From JAGQNT01 sp964426605 (GTDB taxonomy: Bacteria > Patescibacteriota > Saccharimonadia > Saccharimonadales > UBA4665), in NCBI GenBank assembly GCA_964426605.1, contig CAYRQK010000001.1, positions 186,001 to 250,000 of the forward strand: 64,000 nucleotides of DNA, in the 5' to 3' direction. Under the pieces are notes generated by a model. The model searched no databases and was not told the DNA's origin. It was given only the letters and a program-made list of their open reading frames with translations. Position 1 is the stretch's first letter. Each line of letters opens with the position of its first letter. The position numbers were made by a program, and so were the translations under genes. This document shows, piece after piece, positions 17,027 through 25,304 of the stretch.

Positions 17027-19050
17027 ACGGGGATCAAGCAGCCGAGCGTGTCACAAAGCTGCGCCAACAGATCAACGATTATCGTTATCACTACCATGTA
17101 CTCGATGAGTCGATCATGAGCGAAGCTGCAGCCGATAGTCTCAAGCATGAGCTGTCGCAGCTCGAAGACCAGTATCCCGAGCTGATTACGCCCGATTCGC
17201 CCACGCAGCGTGTCGCTGGCACAGCCTCCTCCAAGTTCAACAAGGTTGCTCACTCCGAGCGGATGATTAGTCTACAGGACGTTTTTGATGAAGCCGAGGT
17301 TGAGGCGTGGGCGGCCCGGGTTGCCAAACTGACGCCCGGCCAGAGCACCGAATATTTTTGCGACATCAAGATGGATGGCTTGGCCTGCGCGCTCACCTAT
17401 CAGGACGGATTGTTGGTGCGGGCACTGACGCGTGGCAATGGTACGGTTGGCGAGGACGTTACAACCAATGTGCGGACTATCCAGAGTGTGCCGCTGCGGC
17501 TGCGTTCTAATGCTATCAACGGCATATTTTTGCGTGGTCGTACGGAGATTCGTGGCGAGATTGTTATGCACAAAGAAGCGTTTGCAGCGCTCAATGCTGA
17601 CCAGGCCAAGGCAGGAAAGCCGTTATTTGCTAACCCGCGCAATCTGGCGGCTGGCACTATCCGTCAACTTGATCCGGCGCTGGTTGCTGCCCGTCCGCTG
17701 ACATTCCATGCCTATGACTTACTGCGTGATGACTCATCACAAGTGCCCACCAACGTGTTCGCCTACGAAACAATCCGTGGTCTTGGCATCTTAGCCAACC
17801 CGCGTGCCGAAATGTTTGGTTCGATTACTGAAGTTATGCAATTTGTGCGTCAGTGGGAGCAGGCTCGCAAAGATCTGCCGTTCAATACAGATGGCTTGGT
17901 CATCAAGGTCAATGATCGCCGGCAGTTTGCCGAACTAGGTATTGTGGGCAAAGCGCCGCGCGGTGCGGTGGCATTCAAATATGCCGCCGAGGAAGCGACG
18001 ACTGTCGTGAAAGATATCGTGCTGAGTATTGGCCGTACTGGCGCAGCAACACCAGTGGCGGTGTTTGACCCGGTGGTGGTTGCTGGTACCACCGTGCAGC
18101 ACGCCAGCTTGCACAACGCCGACGAGATTACCCGCAAAGATATCCGAATTGGTGATACGGTTATTATCTTCAAAGCCGGTGATATTATTCCACAGGTGCT
18201 TGAGGTATTGACCAAGCTGCGACCCAGGGGCACCAAGCCGTTTGACATGGAGGCCGAACTGCGACGTCAGTATCCAGAACTGGCATTCGAACGGCCCGAG
18301 GACGAAGTGGTTTACCGTGTCAAAGGCGCCAGTGGCACTATTTTGCTGAAGCAGGCGTTGGAGCATTACGCCAGCAAAGGTGCGCTCGATATCGACACGC
18401 TTGGTGAGAAAAATGCCGTGGCGCTGGTCGATGCTGACTTGGTGCATGATTTAGCCGATATCTACACCATTACGAGAGATCAACTGCTAGAAATTGAGCG
18501 CTTTGCCGAGATCTCGGCTCAAAAACTGGTTGATGCTATTGCCGACAAGAAGCGGCCACCACTCGAGCGTTTCGTGTACGGTTTAGGCATTCGCCACGTA
18601 GGAGTGCAGACTGCAATTGACCTCGTGAACCACTTCGGTTCGCTCGACGCCTTGCAGCACGCTACCATCGAGCAGCTTGAAGCAGTTGATGGTGTTGGCA
18701 TAGTAGTTGCCGAGAGCGTGGCTGCCTGGTTTGCTGACGAAGATAACGTGGCATTACTTGAGAGATTCCGGCAACTGGGTGTCCAACCACGCTTTGAGAA
18801 GAAATCGGGCAAATTAGCCGGCCAGAATTTCGTGATTACCGGCTCGCTCGAGTCCATGGGCCGCGACCTGGCTGCCGAAAAAATCCGCGCGCTTGGTGGC
18901 ACATTCCAGAGTAGCCTTGGCAAAGACACAGACTACTTAGTGGTCGGTGCAAACGTCGGAGCCAGCAAGCTCAAAAAAGCCGAAAAGTACGGCACGAAAA
19001 TTATCGACGAAGCAGTCCTGCTGGGATTATTCAATGACAAAGCTGTCTGA
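17023..19050 (+). CDS. ligA: NAD-dependent DNA ligase, zinc-finger cysteines lost
   Basis: 675 residues from GTG 17023, which overlaps the previous stop; the open frame extends upstream but the homologous part starts here. Order: Ia domain (HYHVLDESIMSEAAAD), adenylation domain with KMDG (residues ~120-123), OB fold, linker, helix-hairpin-helix repeats, BRCT (LAGQNFVITGSLESMGR). The region that usually holds a four-Cys zinc finger between OB fold and HhH reads RPEDEVVYRVKGASGTILL here and has no Cys. It seals nicks in replication and repair. Confidence 0.95.
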   Translation: MNGDQAAERVTKLRQQINDYRYHYHVLDESIMSEAAADSLKHELSQLEDQYPELITPDSPTQRVAGTASSKFNKVAHSERMISLQDVFDEAEVEAWAARVAKLTPGQSTEYFCDIKMDGLACALTYQDGLLVRALTRGNGTVGEDVTTNVRTIQSVPLRLRSNAINGIFLRGRTEIRGEIVMHKEAFAALNADQAKAGKPLFANPRNLAAGTIRQLDPALVAARPLTFHAYDLLRDDSSQVPTNVFAYETIRGLGILANPRAEMFGSITEVMQFVRQWEQARKDLPFNTDGLVIKVNDRRQFAELGIVGKAPRGAVAFKYAAEEATTVVKDIVLSIGRTGAATPVAVFDPVVVAGTTVQHASLHNADEITRKDIRIGDTVIIFKAGDIIPQVLEVLTKLRPRGTKPFDMEAELRRQYPELAFERPEDEVVYRVKGASGTILLKQALEHYASKGALDIDTLGEKNAVALVDADLVHDLADIYTITRDQLLEIERFAEISAQKLVDAIADKKRPPLERFVYGLGIRHVGVQTAIDLVNHFGSLDALQHATIEQLEAVDGVGIVVAESVAAWFADEDNVALLERFRQLGVQPRFEKKSGKLAGQNFVITGSLESMGRDLAAEKIRALGGTFQSSLGKDTDYLVVGANVGASKLKKAEKYGTKIIDEAVLLGLFNDKAV

Positions 19051-19603
19051 TATCGTATTTGTGACGGGTAATCCTGAAAAGGCCGAGCGCTTTGCTCGAC
19101 ATATTCGGATGGCCATTGGCCATGCGCCGGCCGAGCTTGACGAAATTCAAACACTCGATACTCGTAAATTAATAGAACATAAGGCGCGTCAAGCATACGA
19201 ACAATTACAAAAACCAGTTTTAGTAGAAGATGTGGAGTTTGTGTTTCGTGCACTCGGAACCTTGCCAGGACCGTTTATAAAATATTTTGTACAGGTCGAA
19301 AACGGTGGTGAAAAGATGCGCCGGCTACTCGATGGATTTACCGATCGTGGTGCAACCGCATCGTGTACATACGCGTATTTTGATGGGCAAAATCTAGAGA
19401 CATTTACCGGTAGTATAACTGGTGTAGTAGCGCAATCGCCGAGGGGTAGTCGTGGTTACGGTTTTGATAAAGTATTTGAACCTGATGGGTTTGGCGGAAA
19501 GACCGCCGGCGAACTAACTGGAAGTGAATACGATGATTACTACACGACCATCAAACCGTTCGCTGCCGTACGTGAATTTCTACAGGAGCTCAGTCGTGGC
19601 TAA
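19034..19603 (+). CDS. Non-canonical purine NTP pyrophosphatase (RdgB/HAM1 type)
   Basis: 189 residues from ATG 19034, which overlaps ligA by 17 bp. The start IVFVTGNPEKAERFARH matches the HAM1 nucleotide-binding opening (TxNxxK variant), followed by VLVEDVEFVFRALGTLPGPFIKYF, corresponding to the substrate Asp and GPxxR region, and ending SRGYGFDKVFEP. It should hydrolyse XTP/dITP and keep deaminated purines out of DNA. Relatively divergent from RdgB, so the precise substrate is open. Confidence 0.8.
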   Translation: MTKLSDIVFVTGNPEKAERFARHIRMAIGHAPAELDEIQTLDTRKLIEHKARQAYEQLQKPVLVEDVEFVFRALGTLPGPFIKYFVQVENGGEKMRRLLDGFTDRGATASCTYAYFDGQNLETFTGSITGVVAQSPRGSRGYGFDKVFEPDGFGGKTAGELTGSEYDDYYTTIKPFAAVREFLQELSRG

Positions 19604-20318
19604 TCGGTCCAAGGGCGTCCAGCTCAACTGCTTCTCGCCGCCAGTGATGGTGGCGACATTGATTATTGAAACGTGCCTGGCGATATATACGCTATGGCGA
19701 TACAAGCTCACGCCTATCACGCGGCTTGTTGTGTTGTCAGTTGGGGCATTGGCTGTCTTTCAGTTGTGCGAATACCACGTCTGCACCGGCTATGGGCCAA
19801 ACGCGGTGCGTTGGTCGCGGGCCGGCTATGTGGCCATCAGTTTGTTGCCGCCGTTGGGCCTGCATATGCTGCATGTACTGGCAGGCAAAAAGGGTCGAAA
19901 ACTAGTAATATTTGGATATCTTACGATGATCGGTTTTGTCACATATTTTTTGACATATCATGCGGCATTTATCGGCTATGCTTGCACCGGTAATTATGTG
20001 ATTTTCCAGATTGGTGATCGGCCGGCCGTGGCTTATGGCCTGTATTATTACGGCTGGTTGCTGGTCGCAATTGTGTTGGGTGTGCGCTGGTCCAAGCAGC
20101 TAAAGGCTAGGAGCCTTAAGAAGGCCAAGAGTATCGAAGCGCTCATTATCGGCTACTTTGTGTTCTTGTTGCCGACGGCCATCGTCAACTCCATCGAGCC
20201 TGAAACTCGCCGCGGTATCCCTAGTATCATGTGCGGCTTTGCGGTGTTATTTGCGCTCATCTTGGTGCTGTATATCTTGCCGCAGATAGCATTGCGTCGC
20301 CAGATATTGCAGAAATAG
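19596..20318 (+). CDS. Seven-helix membrane protein of unknown function
   Basis: 240 residues from GTG 19596, chosen because AGGAG lies 9 nt before it and it overlaps the preceding stop by 8 bp. Seven predicted membrane helices spaced over the whole length; notable are CEYHVC, LGLHMLHVLAGKKGRK and a Cys/aromatic-rich middle (YACTGNYVIF). The topology recalls the 7TM sensor part of some histidine kinases, but no signalling domain follows. Function unknown. Confidence 0.75.
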   Translation: MANRSKGVQLNCFSPPVMVATLIIETCLAIYTLWRYKLTPITRLVVLSVGALAVFQLCEYHVCTGYGPNAVRWSRAGYVAISLLPPLGLHMLHVLAGKKGRKLVIFGYLTMIGFVTYFLTYHAAFIGYACTGNYVIFQIGDRPAVAYGLYYYGWLLVAIVLGVRWSKQLKARSLKKAKSIEALIIGYFVFLLPTAIVNSIEPETRRGIPSIMCGFAVLFALILVLYILPQIALRRQILQK

Positions 20319-20341
20319 AATTGTAGTATAGAATATCGATA

Positions 20342-20887
20342 ATGAGTGAGCGACTAGGGGCAGTAGACGATTTTGAGATTAGGCAAGGAAATCTAAGCCA
20401 GGAGCAGTGGCGGCTACTGGGCCAATTGGCGACGACGTTTGGCGCAGAGTGTGTTGCCCTCGGAGGTGTCGCTGAGGCGGCAGAATCAGAGGAGCCCGTC
20501 ATCCGAGTGAGTATCCGTGACTTTCAGGAGTTTGCAGTTGCACGGGGTACTAGTGCGCTGCAAGGGTCCAAGGCGTACACTAATTTGGCACGAATTGCCC
20601 AAAGGCAGCGACAGGAGTCCGCCGAGGATTTTAATACACGGTTGCCGAAGCTCGAGTTCGACGTGGTACCATCAGACTCGGTGCCGTGGTCGTGGGAGAC
20701 TCACGAGCTGGACGGTCTCGATGTGCTGAGTCTCAAAAGGTATGTTGCTGCTGTTGATGGATTCCTGGGTCGGATGTCTAAATCGGGTCAAGGAAAGATT
20801 TACTACTCCCTGGGGCACATGATTGGTCCCAAAACACTTAGTTTTTGGCGCGATTTTGCAGATAGCTATAACCCCGACGGGGCTTGA
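20342..20887 (+). CDS. Hypothetical cytoplasmic protein
   Basis: 181 residues, acidic, no membrane segment and no recognised motif. It begins MSERLGAVDDFEIRQGNL; the central part has RIAQRQRQESAEDFNTR and the end GHMIGPKTLSFWRDFADSY. A weak TATAGA box lies 9 nt before the ATG. Its TGA stop lies inside the -35 box (TTGACA) of the promoter for the RNA that follows. Confidence 0.65.
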   Translation: MSERLGAVDDFEIRQGNLSQEQWRLLGQLATTFGAECVALGGVAEAAESEEPVIRVSIRDFQEFAVARGTSALQGSKAYTNLARIAQRQRQESAEDFNTRLPKLEFDVVPSDSVPWSWETHELDGLDVLSLKRYVAAVDGFLGRMSKSGQGKIYYSLGHMIGPKTLSFWRDFADSYNPDGA

Positions 20888-20911
20888 CAATTTAGCACGA
20901 TCGATTATGCT
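20884..20911 (+). promoter_or_regulatory. Strong promoter of candidate RNA at 20917
   Basis: Consensus TTGACA at 20884-20889, 16 bp spacer, TATGCT at 20906-20911. The -35 box overlaps the stop codon of the preceding gene. Confidence 0.65.
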
Positions 20912-20916
20912 AGAGC

Positions 20917-21030
20917 TAATCGTGCGCTACAGCGGCGCGATAACAAAAATTTCATAAAACAAAATTTGCATCCATCCGCCGCAGGGTGGGCGCGCACGAA
21001 AAACCGGACCCCTTAGTGGTCCGGTTTTAT
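20917..21030 (+). ncRNA. Candidate structured RNA with own promoter and terminator
   Basis: About 110 nt. Three nested stems: TCGTGCGC 20920-20927 with GCGCACGA 20992-20999; GCGGCG 20932-20937 with CGCCGC 20977-20982; AAATTT 20947-20952 with AAATTT 20962-20967. An intrinsic terminator follows: AACCGGACC/GGTCCGGTT at 21002-21026 with a T-run. A separate extended -10 (TGGTATACT, 21034-21042) drives corA downstream, so this RNA need not be a corA leader, although a read-through role is possible. No known class recognised. Confidence 0.6.
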
Positions 21031-21065
21031 GATCTGGTATACTCAAGCATAAGAGGAAAACACAT

Positions 21066-21995
21066 ATGATTAAGTATTACTACAAAAGTCTTCGCACCGA
21101 CAGTCCTCGGGAGCTCAGTGATTACAAGCGTGGTGCTTGGGTCTACGTCGAGACACCGACCAGTGATGAGCTGCAAACGCTGGCTGAGAAATTCAAGCTC
21201 GACGAGAGTATTTTGCGTGACGCGCTCGACGAGAACGAGATGCCCCGCCTTGAGAAAGAGGATGACGTTAGCTACATTTTTGTACGCTTTGCACTCAACA
21301 ATAGCGAGGGTGAACTTGTCACCAAGCCGTTGCTGTTTGTGTTTGGCACGGAGTTGTTGATGACTATTTCGCTGGTACGTCTGCCGCCACTGGCCGCGTT
21401 CATGCAGGGCAAGATTGACTTTGCGACAACGCAGCGTGCCAAGCTGGTGCTGCAGATCTTAAACCTCATTTCCGATCATTACGACACCTACATTAGCGCT
21501 ACTAGCAAGCAAATCAAGCGTATCCGGGCGCATTTACGCAATCACGAAATTGGTAACCAAGATTTCATTGAATTTGTGAATATCGAGGATGAACTGAACG
21601 AGTTCTTGTCGGCGCTTATTCCTACCAATGCTACGTTGCGGCGGTTGCTGCTAGGGCGCTACATGCCGCTCTTTGAGGAAGACCAAGATATTGTCGAAGA
21701 CTTGCTACTTAACAACGAACAAAGCATCGAGGCGTGTAACAGCAATCTCAAATCAGTCGCCAACATCCGCGATGCGTACACCAGCATTAGCGCAAACAAC
21801 CTAAATCGTACTATTAAGATCCTGACCATTGCTACGGTAATGCTCAACATTCCCAATGTGTTATTTCAGATGTATGGTATGAATGTTGACTTGCCGTTCC
21901 AGCATCACGCTTGGGCTTTCACGGCCCTGATGATCTTTAGTGTGTTGTTGCTGCTCGGCGTCGCATGCTACGGCCATCGCAAAAAGATTTTCTAA
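21066..21995 (+). CDS. corA: CorA-type Mg2+ (divalent metal) channel
   Basis: 309 residues. A large cytoplasmic N-terminal domain with a long helix near residues 120-250 is followed by two C-terminal membrane helices; the signature GMN of the pore loop is present in MYGMNVDLPF. The C-terminus ends in basic residues HRKKIF as in CorA. It forms pentamers that import Mg2+. Promoter TGGTATACT lies 24 nt upstream, with AAGAGGAAAA as ribosome binding site. Confidence 0.93.
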   Translation: MIKYYYKSLRTDSPRELSDYKRGAWVYVETPTSDELQTLAEKFKLDESILRDALDENEMPRLEKEDDVSYIFVRFALNNSEGELVTKPLLFVFGTELLMTISLVRLPPLAAFMQGKIDFATTQRAKLVLQILNLISDHYDTYISATSKQIKRIRAHLRNHEIGNQDFIEFVNIEDELNEFLSALIPTNATLRRLLLGRYMPLFEEDQDIVEDLLLNNEQSIEACNSNLKSVANIRDAYTSISANNLNRTIKILTIATVMLNIPNVLFQMYGMNVDLPFQHHAWAFTALMIFSVLLLLGVACYGHRKKIF

Positions 21996-21999
21996 CAAA

Positions 22000-22026
22000 A
22001 ATGCCCGTCTTGTGACGGACACTTTT
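22000..22026. terminator. Bidirectional terminator between corA and tRNA-Ala
   Basis: Stem GCCCGTC/GACGGAC with loop TTGT, flanked by AAAAA and TTTT. It ends corA on the plus strand and tRNA-Ala on the minus strand. Confidence 0.75.
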
Positions 22027-22028
22027 GC

Positions 22029-22105
22029 TGGTGGAGCATAAGGGACTCAAACCCTTGACCTCCTAGCTGCCAGCCAGGCGCTCTAATCAACTGAGCTAAT
22101 GCCCC
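22029..22105 (-). tRNA. tRNA-Ala(GGC)
   Basis: Minus strand. Acceptor GGGGCAT/ATGCTCC, anticodon stem CCTGG/CTAGG with loop CTGGCAG giving GGC, discriminator A, encoded CCA. Its first 23 nt also encode the end of the open frame at 22083-22469. Confidence 0.93.
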
Positions 22106-22469
22106 GCATTGCCTCCCCAATAATACCGGAAATTTCTGCGAGTTCAAGCTGTATATGAGTCCCGGCACAGCTTACGGTGCATACCCCCTTGTAGTTTGTT
22201 TTGGTTGTAGGTTTGCCGATAGTTCGCTTATCTACATAGCACAAATAAAAATTACTCCTCGGGATTTTCGTGATATCCATCCAATGTGCAATTAGCTCAT
22301 TTTGATTTTGGTCTGCGCGGCACTGTATACGAGCGTGCATAGATTCGGGCCCAATACCATAGCATGTATGTAATAAATCAATGTATAGCTGGATAATCAC
22401 GGGACTAGTGCTGGCGAGCTTGGGTGCGCGTGACCGTTGCCATTTTGTGCCCTCGCCTAAATACAGCAT
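22083..22469 (-). pseudogene. Probable N-terminally truncated gene running into tRNA-Ala
   Basis: 128 residues from ATG 22469. The frame opens only 18 nt further up, after a TGA, with no Shine-Dalgarno. The protein reads as a coherent domain (MLYLGEGTKW, then HWMDITKIPRSNFYLCY, then GVCTVSCAGTHIQLEL). It begins abruptly as if a preceding N-terminal domain were lost. I have seen this general pattern in proteins with an N-terminal helix-turn-helix but cannot name the family with certainty. Its last residues and stop codon are supplied by the acceptor and D-arm of tRNA-Ala on the same strand, so gene and tRNA would be cotranscribed. Confidence 0.5.
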
Positions 22470-22507
22470 TGCAAGTGCTACAATAGGTCATATAACGAGG
22501 AGGGTGT

Positions 22508-23269
22508 ATGGGCGGATTGATTGTTTTTCTTATCATTGTCGTACTGATGATCGTGATATTGGGTGTACGTGTCATTAATCAATACGAGCGCGGCGTGGTG
22601 TTCCGGCTTGGCAAAGTCCGTGCTGAGGTCAAGCAGCCGGGTCTGCGGCTGATCATCCCGATTGTCGACCAGATGCATAAAGTCAGCATGCAGATCGTGA
22701 CGCTACCGGTCGATAGTCAGAAGATTATCACTAAAGATAACGTGTCTATCGATGTCTCGGCCGTGGCGTACTACCAGGTGACTGATCCAATCAAATCGGT
22801 TGTCGAGATTCAGAACGTGGTCTCGGCCACCTATCAGATTGCCCAGACGACGGTTCGTAATATTGTCGGTCAAAGTGCGCTCGATGATGTGCTGAGTGAG
22901 ACCACCGCCATCAACGAGAAGATCAAGATTGTGCTGGAGGCTGCCACCGAGAAGTGGGGCATATTAGTCAGTACTGTTGAGGTCAAAGATATTCAATTGC
23001 CGGATAGCATGCAGCGTGCGATGGCCAAGCAGGCCGAGGCTGAGCGCGAGAAGCGTGCCAAGGTTATCGCCGCCGAGGGTGAGCAGCTTAGTGCTGCCAA
23101 GCTCGGCGAGGCTGCCGACATCATTGCGGCGCACCCGATTGCACTGCAGCTACGCAACCTGCAGGTTATGAGTGACATCGCAGTCGAGAAAAACAGTACT
23201 ATCATCTTCCCTAGCCAATTCCTCGATACTATCGATAGCGTCAAAAAGTTCATGAGCAAAGAGGGCTAA
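22508..23269 (+). CDS. SPFH/band 7 (stomatin/slipin-type) membrane protein
   Basis: 253 residues. An N-terminal membrane helix precedes the band 7 domain: RVINQYERGVVFRLGK, then PGLRLIIPIVDQ, then TKDNVSIDVSAVAYYQV. A helical, Ala/Glu-rich oligomerisation segment (AMAKQAEAEREKRAKVIAAE) follows. Such proteins form membrane scaffolds that regulate proteases or microdomains. GAGGAGG before the ATG. The downstream VIT gene is 9 bp away, in the same operon. Confidence 0.93.
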   Translation: MGGLIVFLIIVVLMIVILGVRVINQYERGVVFRLGKVRAEVKQPGLRLIIPIVDQMHKVSMQIVTLPVDSQKIITKDNVSIDVSAVAYYQVTDPIKSVVEIQNVVSATYQIAQTTVRNIVGQSALDDVLSETTAINEKIKIVLEAATEKWGILVSTVEVKDIQLPDSMQRAMAKQAEAEREKRAKVIAAEGEQLSAAKLGEAADIIAAHPIALQLRNLQVMSDIAVEKNSTIIFPSQFLDTIDSVKKFMSKEG

Positions 23270-23278
23270 TCGGCGTAG

Positions 23279-24013
23279 ATGAAGGGATTTGGCACGACAC
23301 ACGAGCACAGTGACGACGACGCACACGTTAATACCAGCGGCGTCAACGCGAACCTGAATAGTTTGCGGGCAGCTGTGCTGGGCGCCAACGACGGCATTGT
23401 GTCGGTGGCTAGCATCGTACTGGGGGTGGCCGGTGCGACCGATAGCCGAGGGGCTGTCTTTACGGCTGGTCTAGCTGGTCTGGTGGCCGGTGCGTTGTCG
23501 ATGGGGGTGGGCGAGTATGTTTCGGTTAGCACGCAGCGTGATACCGAGCGGGCCTACATTAGCCACGAAAAATGGGAACTCAAAACCAAGCCGGACGAAG
23601 AATTGGCCGAACTGGCAGAGATGTATCAGGCTAAGGGCTTGAGTGTTGCCACGGCCAGGCAAGTAGCACACGAGCTGACTGCCCACGATCCACTGAAAGC
23701 TCATCTGGCAGTCGAACTCAATATCGATGAGTCTGACCTCACTAATCCGTTGCAGGCAGCCATTGCTTCGTTATTCTCGTTTACGGTCGGCGCGCTTATT
23801 CCGCTTGTGAGCATTATTTTCGTGCCAATTCATTTGCGGTTCCCGGTCACATTTATGGCGGTTACTGCTGCTCTGATTTTGACCGGCTATTTGAGTGCCA
23901 CGGCTGTCGGTGCTTCACGACGCCGGGCCATTCTGCGGGTTGTGGTCGGCGGTGCTTTGGCGATGATTGTGACGTATGGCGTTGGTCATGTATTTGGTAC
24001 AGCAATCGGCTAG
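23279..24013 (+). CDS. VIT1/CCC1 family Fe/Mn transporter
   Basis: 244 residues with five membrane helices. Family motifs include LRAAVLGANDGIVSVASI at the first helix and GALSMGVGEYVSVSTQRD in the second; the cytoplasmic segment 85-150 is Glu/His-rich and probably binds metal. It likely exports or sequesters iron or manganese, of interest next to a nickel enzyme elsewhere in the window. Ends 70 bp before the terminator of tRNA-Phe, which points the other way. Confidence 0.9.
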   Translation: MKGFGTTHEHSDDDAHVNTSGVNANLNSLRAAVLGANDGIVSVASIVLGVAGATDSRGAVFTAGLAGLVAGALSMGVGEYVSVSTQRDTERAYISHEKWELKTKPDEELAELAEMYQAKGLSVATARQVAHELTAHDPLKAHLAVELNIDESDLTNPLQAAIASLFSFTVGALIPLVSIIFVPIHLRFPVTFMAVTAALILTGYLSATAVGASRRRAILRVVVGGALAMIVTYGVGHVFGTAIG

Positions 24014-24085
24014 TAGCCGGATAGATAACATAGCTTCTCTCGTACAGTGGCTTGCTACGCTTTCGCATCCAGTTGGTGTCCGGGG

Positions 24086-24130
24086 ACCAAAGAAAATACC
24101 CCAGCTTCTGCTTGGGGTATTTTCTTTGGT
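24086..24130. terminator. Terminator of tRNA-Phe (and the VIT operon)
   Basis: A 19 bp inverted repeat with one mismatch (ACCAAAGAAAATACCCCAG and its partner), ending in the CCA of tRNA-Phe; usable in both directions. Confidence 0.85.
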
Positions 24131-24202
24131 GGCTCCTCCCAGACTCGAACTGGGGACACAAGGCTCTTCAGGCCTCTGCTCTACCAACTGAGCTAAAGAG
24201 CC
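24127..24202 (-). tRNA. tRNA-Phe(GAA)
   Basis: Minus strand. Acceptor GGCTCTT/AGGAGCC, anticodon loop CTGAAGA giving GAA, encoded CCA. No 3' copy follows. Confidence 0.95.
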
Positions 24203-24253
24203 ATTAGCTGACCACTGTATTTTAGGAGAAAAACACAAAGTGAGCAAGGTGAC

Positions 24254-24282
24254 TTGCTCAGAAACGGTATTATAGTTATAAT
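24254..24282 (+). promoter_or_regulatory. Promoter of tRNA-Gly
   Basis: TTGCTC at 24254-24259 and TATAAT at 24277-24282 with 17 bp spacing, 14 nt before the tRNA. The -35 lies in one arm of a short inverted repeat, GAGCAAG/CTTGCTC. Confidence 0.75.
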
Positions 24283-24295
24283 CTATCTCTGTTAT

Positions 24296-24372
24296 GCGGG
24301 TGTAGCTCAGTTGTTTAGAGCGCGTCCTTGCCAAGGACGAGGCCAGGGGTTAGAGTCCCCTCACCCGCACCA
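24296..24372 (+). tRNA. tRNA-Gly(GCC)
   Basis: Acceptor GCGGGTG/CACCCGC, anticodon stem CGTCC/GGACG with loop TTGCCAA giving GCC, encoded CCA. Confidence 0.95.
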
Positions 24373-24377
24373 CATAA

Positions 24378-24409
24378 AGTACCCGAGTATAGCCCGGGTA
24401 TTTTATTTT
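24378..24409 (+). terminator. Terminator of tRNA-Gly
   Basis: Stem TACCCG/CGGGTA with loop AGTATAGCC followed by TTTTATTTT. Confidence 0.7.
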
Positions 24410-24474
24410 GGCTCTGACGGTATTTATCTTGCCGGAATATTGGCCTATGATGGAGCTGCAAGTGGAGGTGTGCT

Positions 24475-25176
24475 ATGCGGAAGATCATCGTACTAGAATT
24501 TATAACTATTGATGGCGTTATGCAGGCACCAGGCGGTCCGGAGGAAGATCCAGCGGCGAAGTTTGAATTCGGAGGCTGGCAAGCGCCTTTTATGGAAGAC
24601 GAGGCGGCCAATGCGGTGACGGGGCCAGCGCTCAAAGCCGATGTGGAGTTCCTGCTGGGCGGTTACACGTTTGGGATTTGGTCCGATTACTGGCCTAAGC
24701 ATGGCGATGTCTGGTCGTTCATTAACGATAATATGAAGTACGTGCTATCCACGACAAAGACCGAAACGAACTGGCAGAACACCAAGTTCTTGCGGGGCGT
24801 GGAAGATCTCAAGGAGCTGAAGGACTCAGACGGTCCCGACCTCCATGTGTGGGGCAGCAGTAAGCTGGTGCAATTGCTCCTCGCCAACGATCTGGTCGAC
24901 GAACTCTGTCTTATGACCTACCCCATTATACTTGGCCAGGGCAAAAAACTCTTTGCTGATGGTGCAGCTCCGAGAACCTTTACCCTCACCGAAAGTCACG
25001 TTGGTGAGGCCGGCATTATCGTTGCTCGTTACGCCCGAGCGGGAGAAGTTAAAACTGGCACTGTCGCGCGGATAATACCTGGGAAGAGCAACCGCCACAC
25101 GTATAAGAAGTGTCACTATAGCGCAAATATCGATGTTCTGATCAGATCAATATATGATTTTTGTCTGCCACATTAA
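24475..25176 (+). CDS. Dihydrofolate reductase family protein (RibD C-terminal type)
   Basis: 233 residues. Residues 1-190 match the RibD_C fold: KIIVLEFITIDGVMQAPGG, LLGGYTFGIWSDYW, LHVWGSSKLVQLLL, and LCLMTYPIILGQGKKLFADG. Such stand-alone proteins are NAD(P)H oxidoreductases of unknown substrate. The last 40 residues (from about IIPGKSNRH) are Cys/His/Arg-rich and unlike the family, as if a frameshift or point mutation removed the normal stop after VKTGTV. AGGAGG-like site (GTGGAGGTG) precedes the ATG. Confidence 0.82.
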   Translation: MRKIIVLEFITIDGVMQAPGGPEEDPAAKFEFGGWQAPFMEDEAANAVTGPALKADVEFLLGGYTFGIWSDYWPKHGDVWSFINDNMKYVLSTTKTETNWQNTKFLRGVEDLKELKDSDGPDLHVWGSSKLVQLLLANDLVDELCLMTYPIILGQGKKLFADGAAPRTFTLTESHVGEAGIIVARYARAGEVKTGTVARIIPGKSNRHTYKKCHYSANIDVLIRSIYDFCLPH

Positions 25177-25292
25177 GTGGAGGTATGGTTATTGGTATTT
25201 TGCTTTGTTGATTATCAATCAGCCATCCAAAAATTTTAAGTAGATTCTGTTCAGTTGCACCAAATATACGATTCATTCATTGCGTTAGCTGG

Positions 25293-25298
25293 TATACT
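25293..25298 (+). promoter_or_regulatory. Extended -10 box of the gene at 25305, leaderless
   Basis: CTGGTATACT ends 6 nt before ATG 25305; no Shine-Dalgarno. Confidence 0.6.
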
Positions 25299-25304
25299 AA
25301 AACC

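Noticed and set aside
22141..22500. LAGLIDADG homing endonuclease assignment for the frame before tRNA-Ala
   Set aside because: The pattern loosely recalled such proteins but no LAGLIDADG motif is present, so I left it unnamed.
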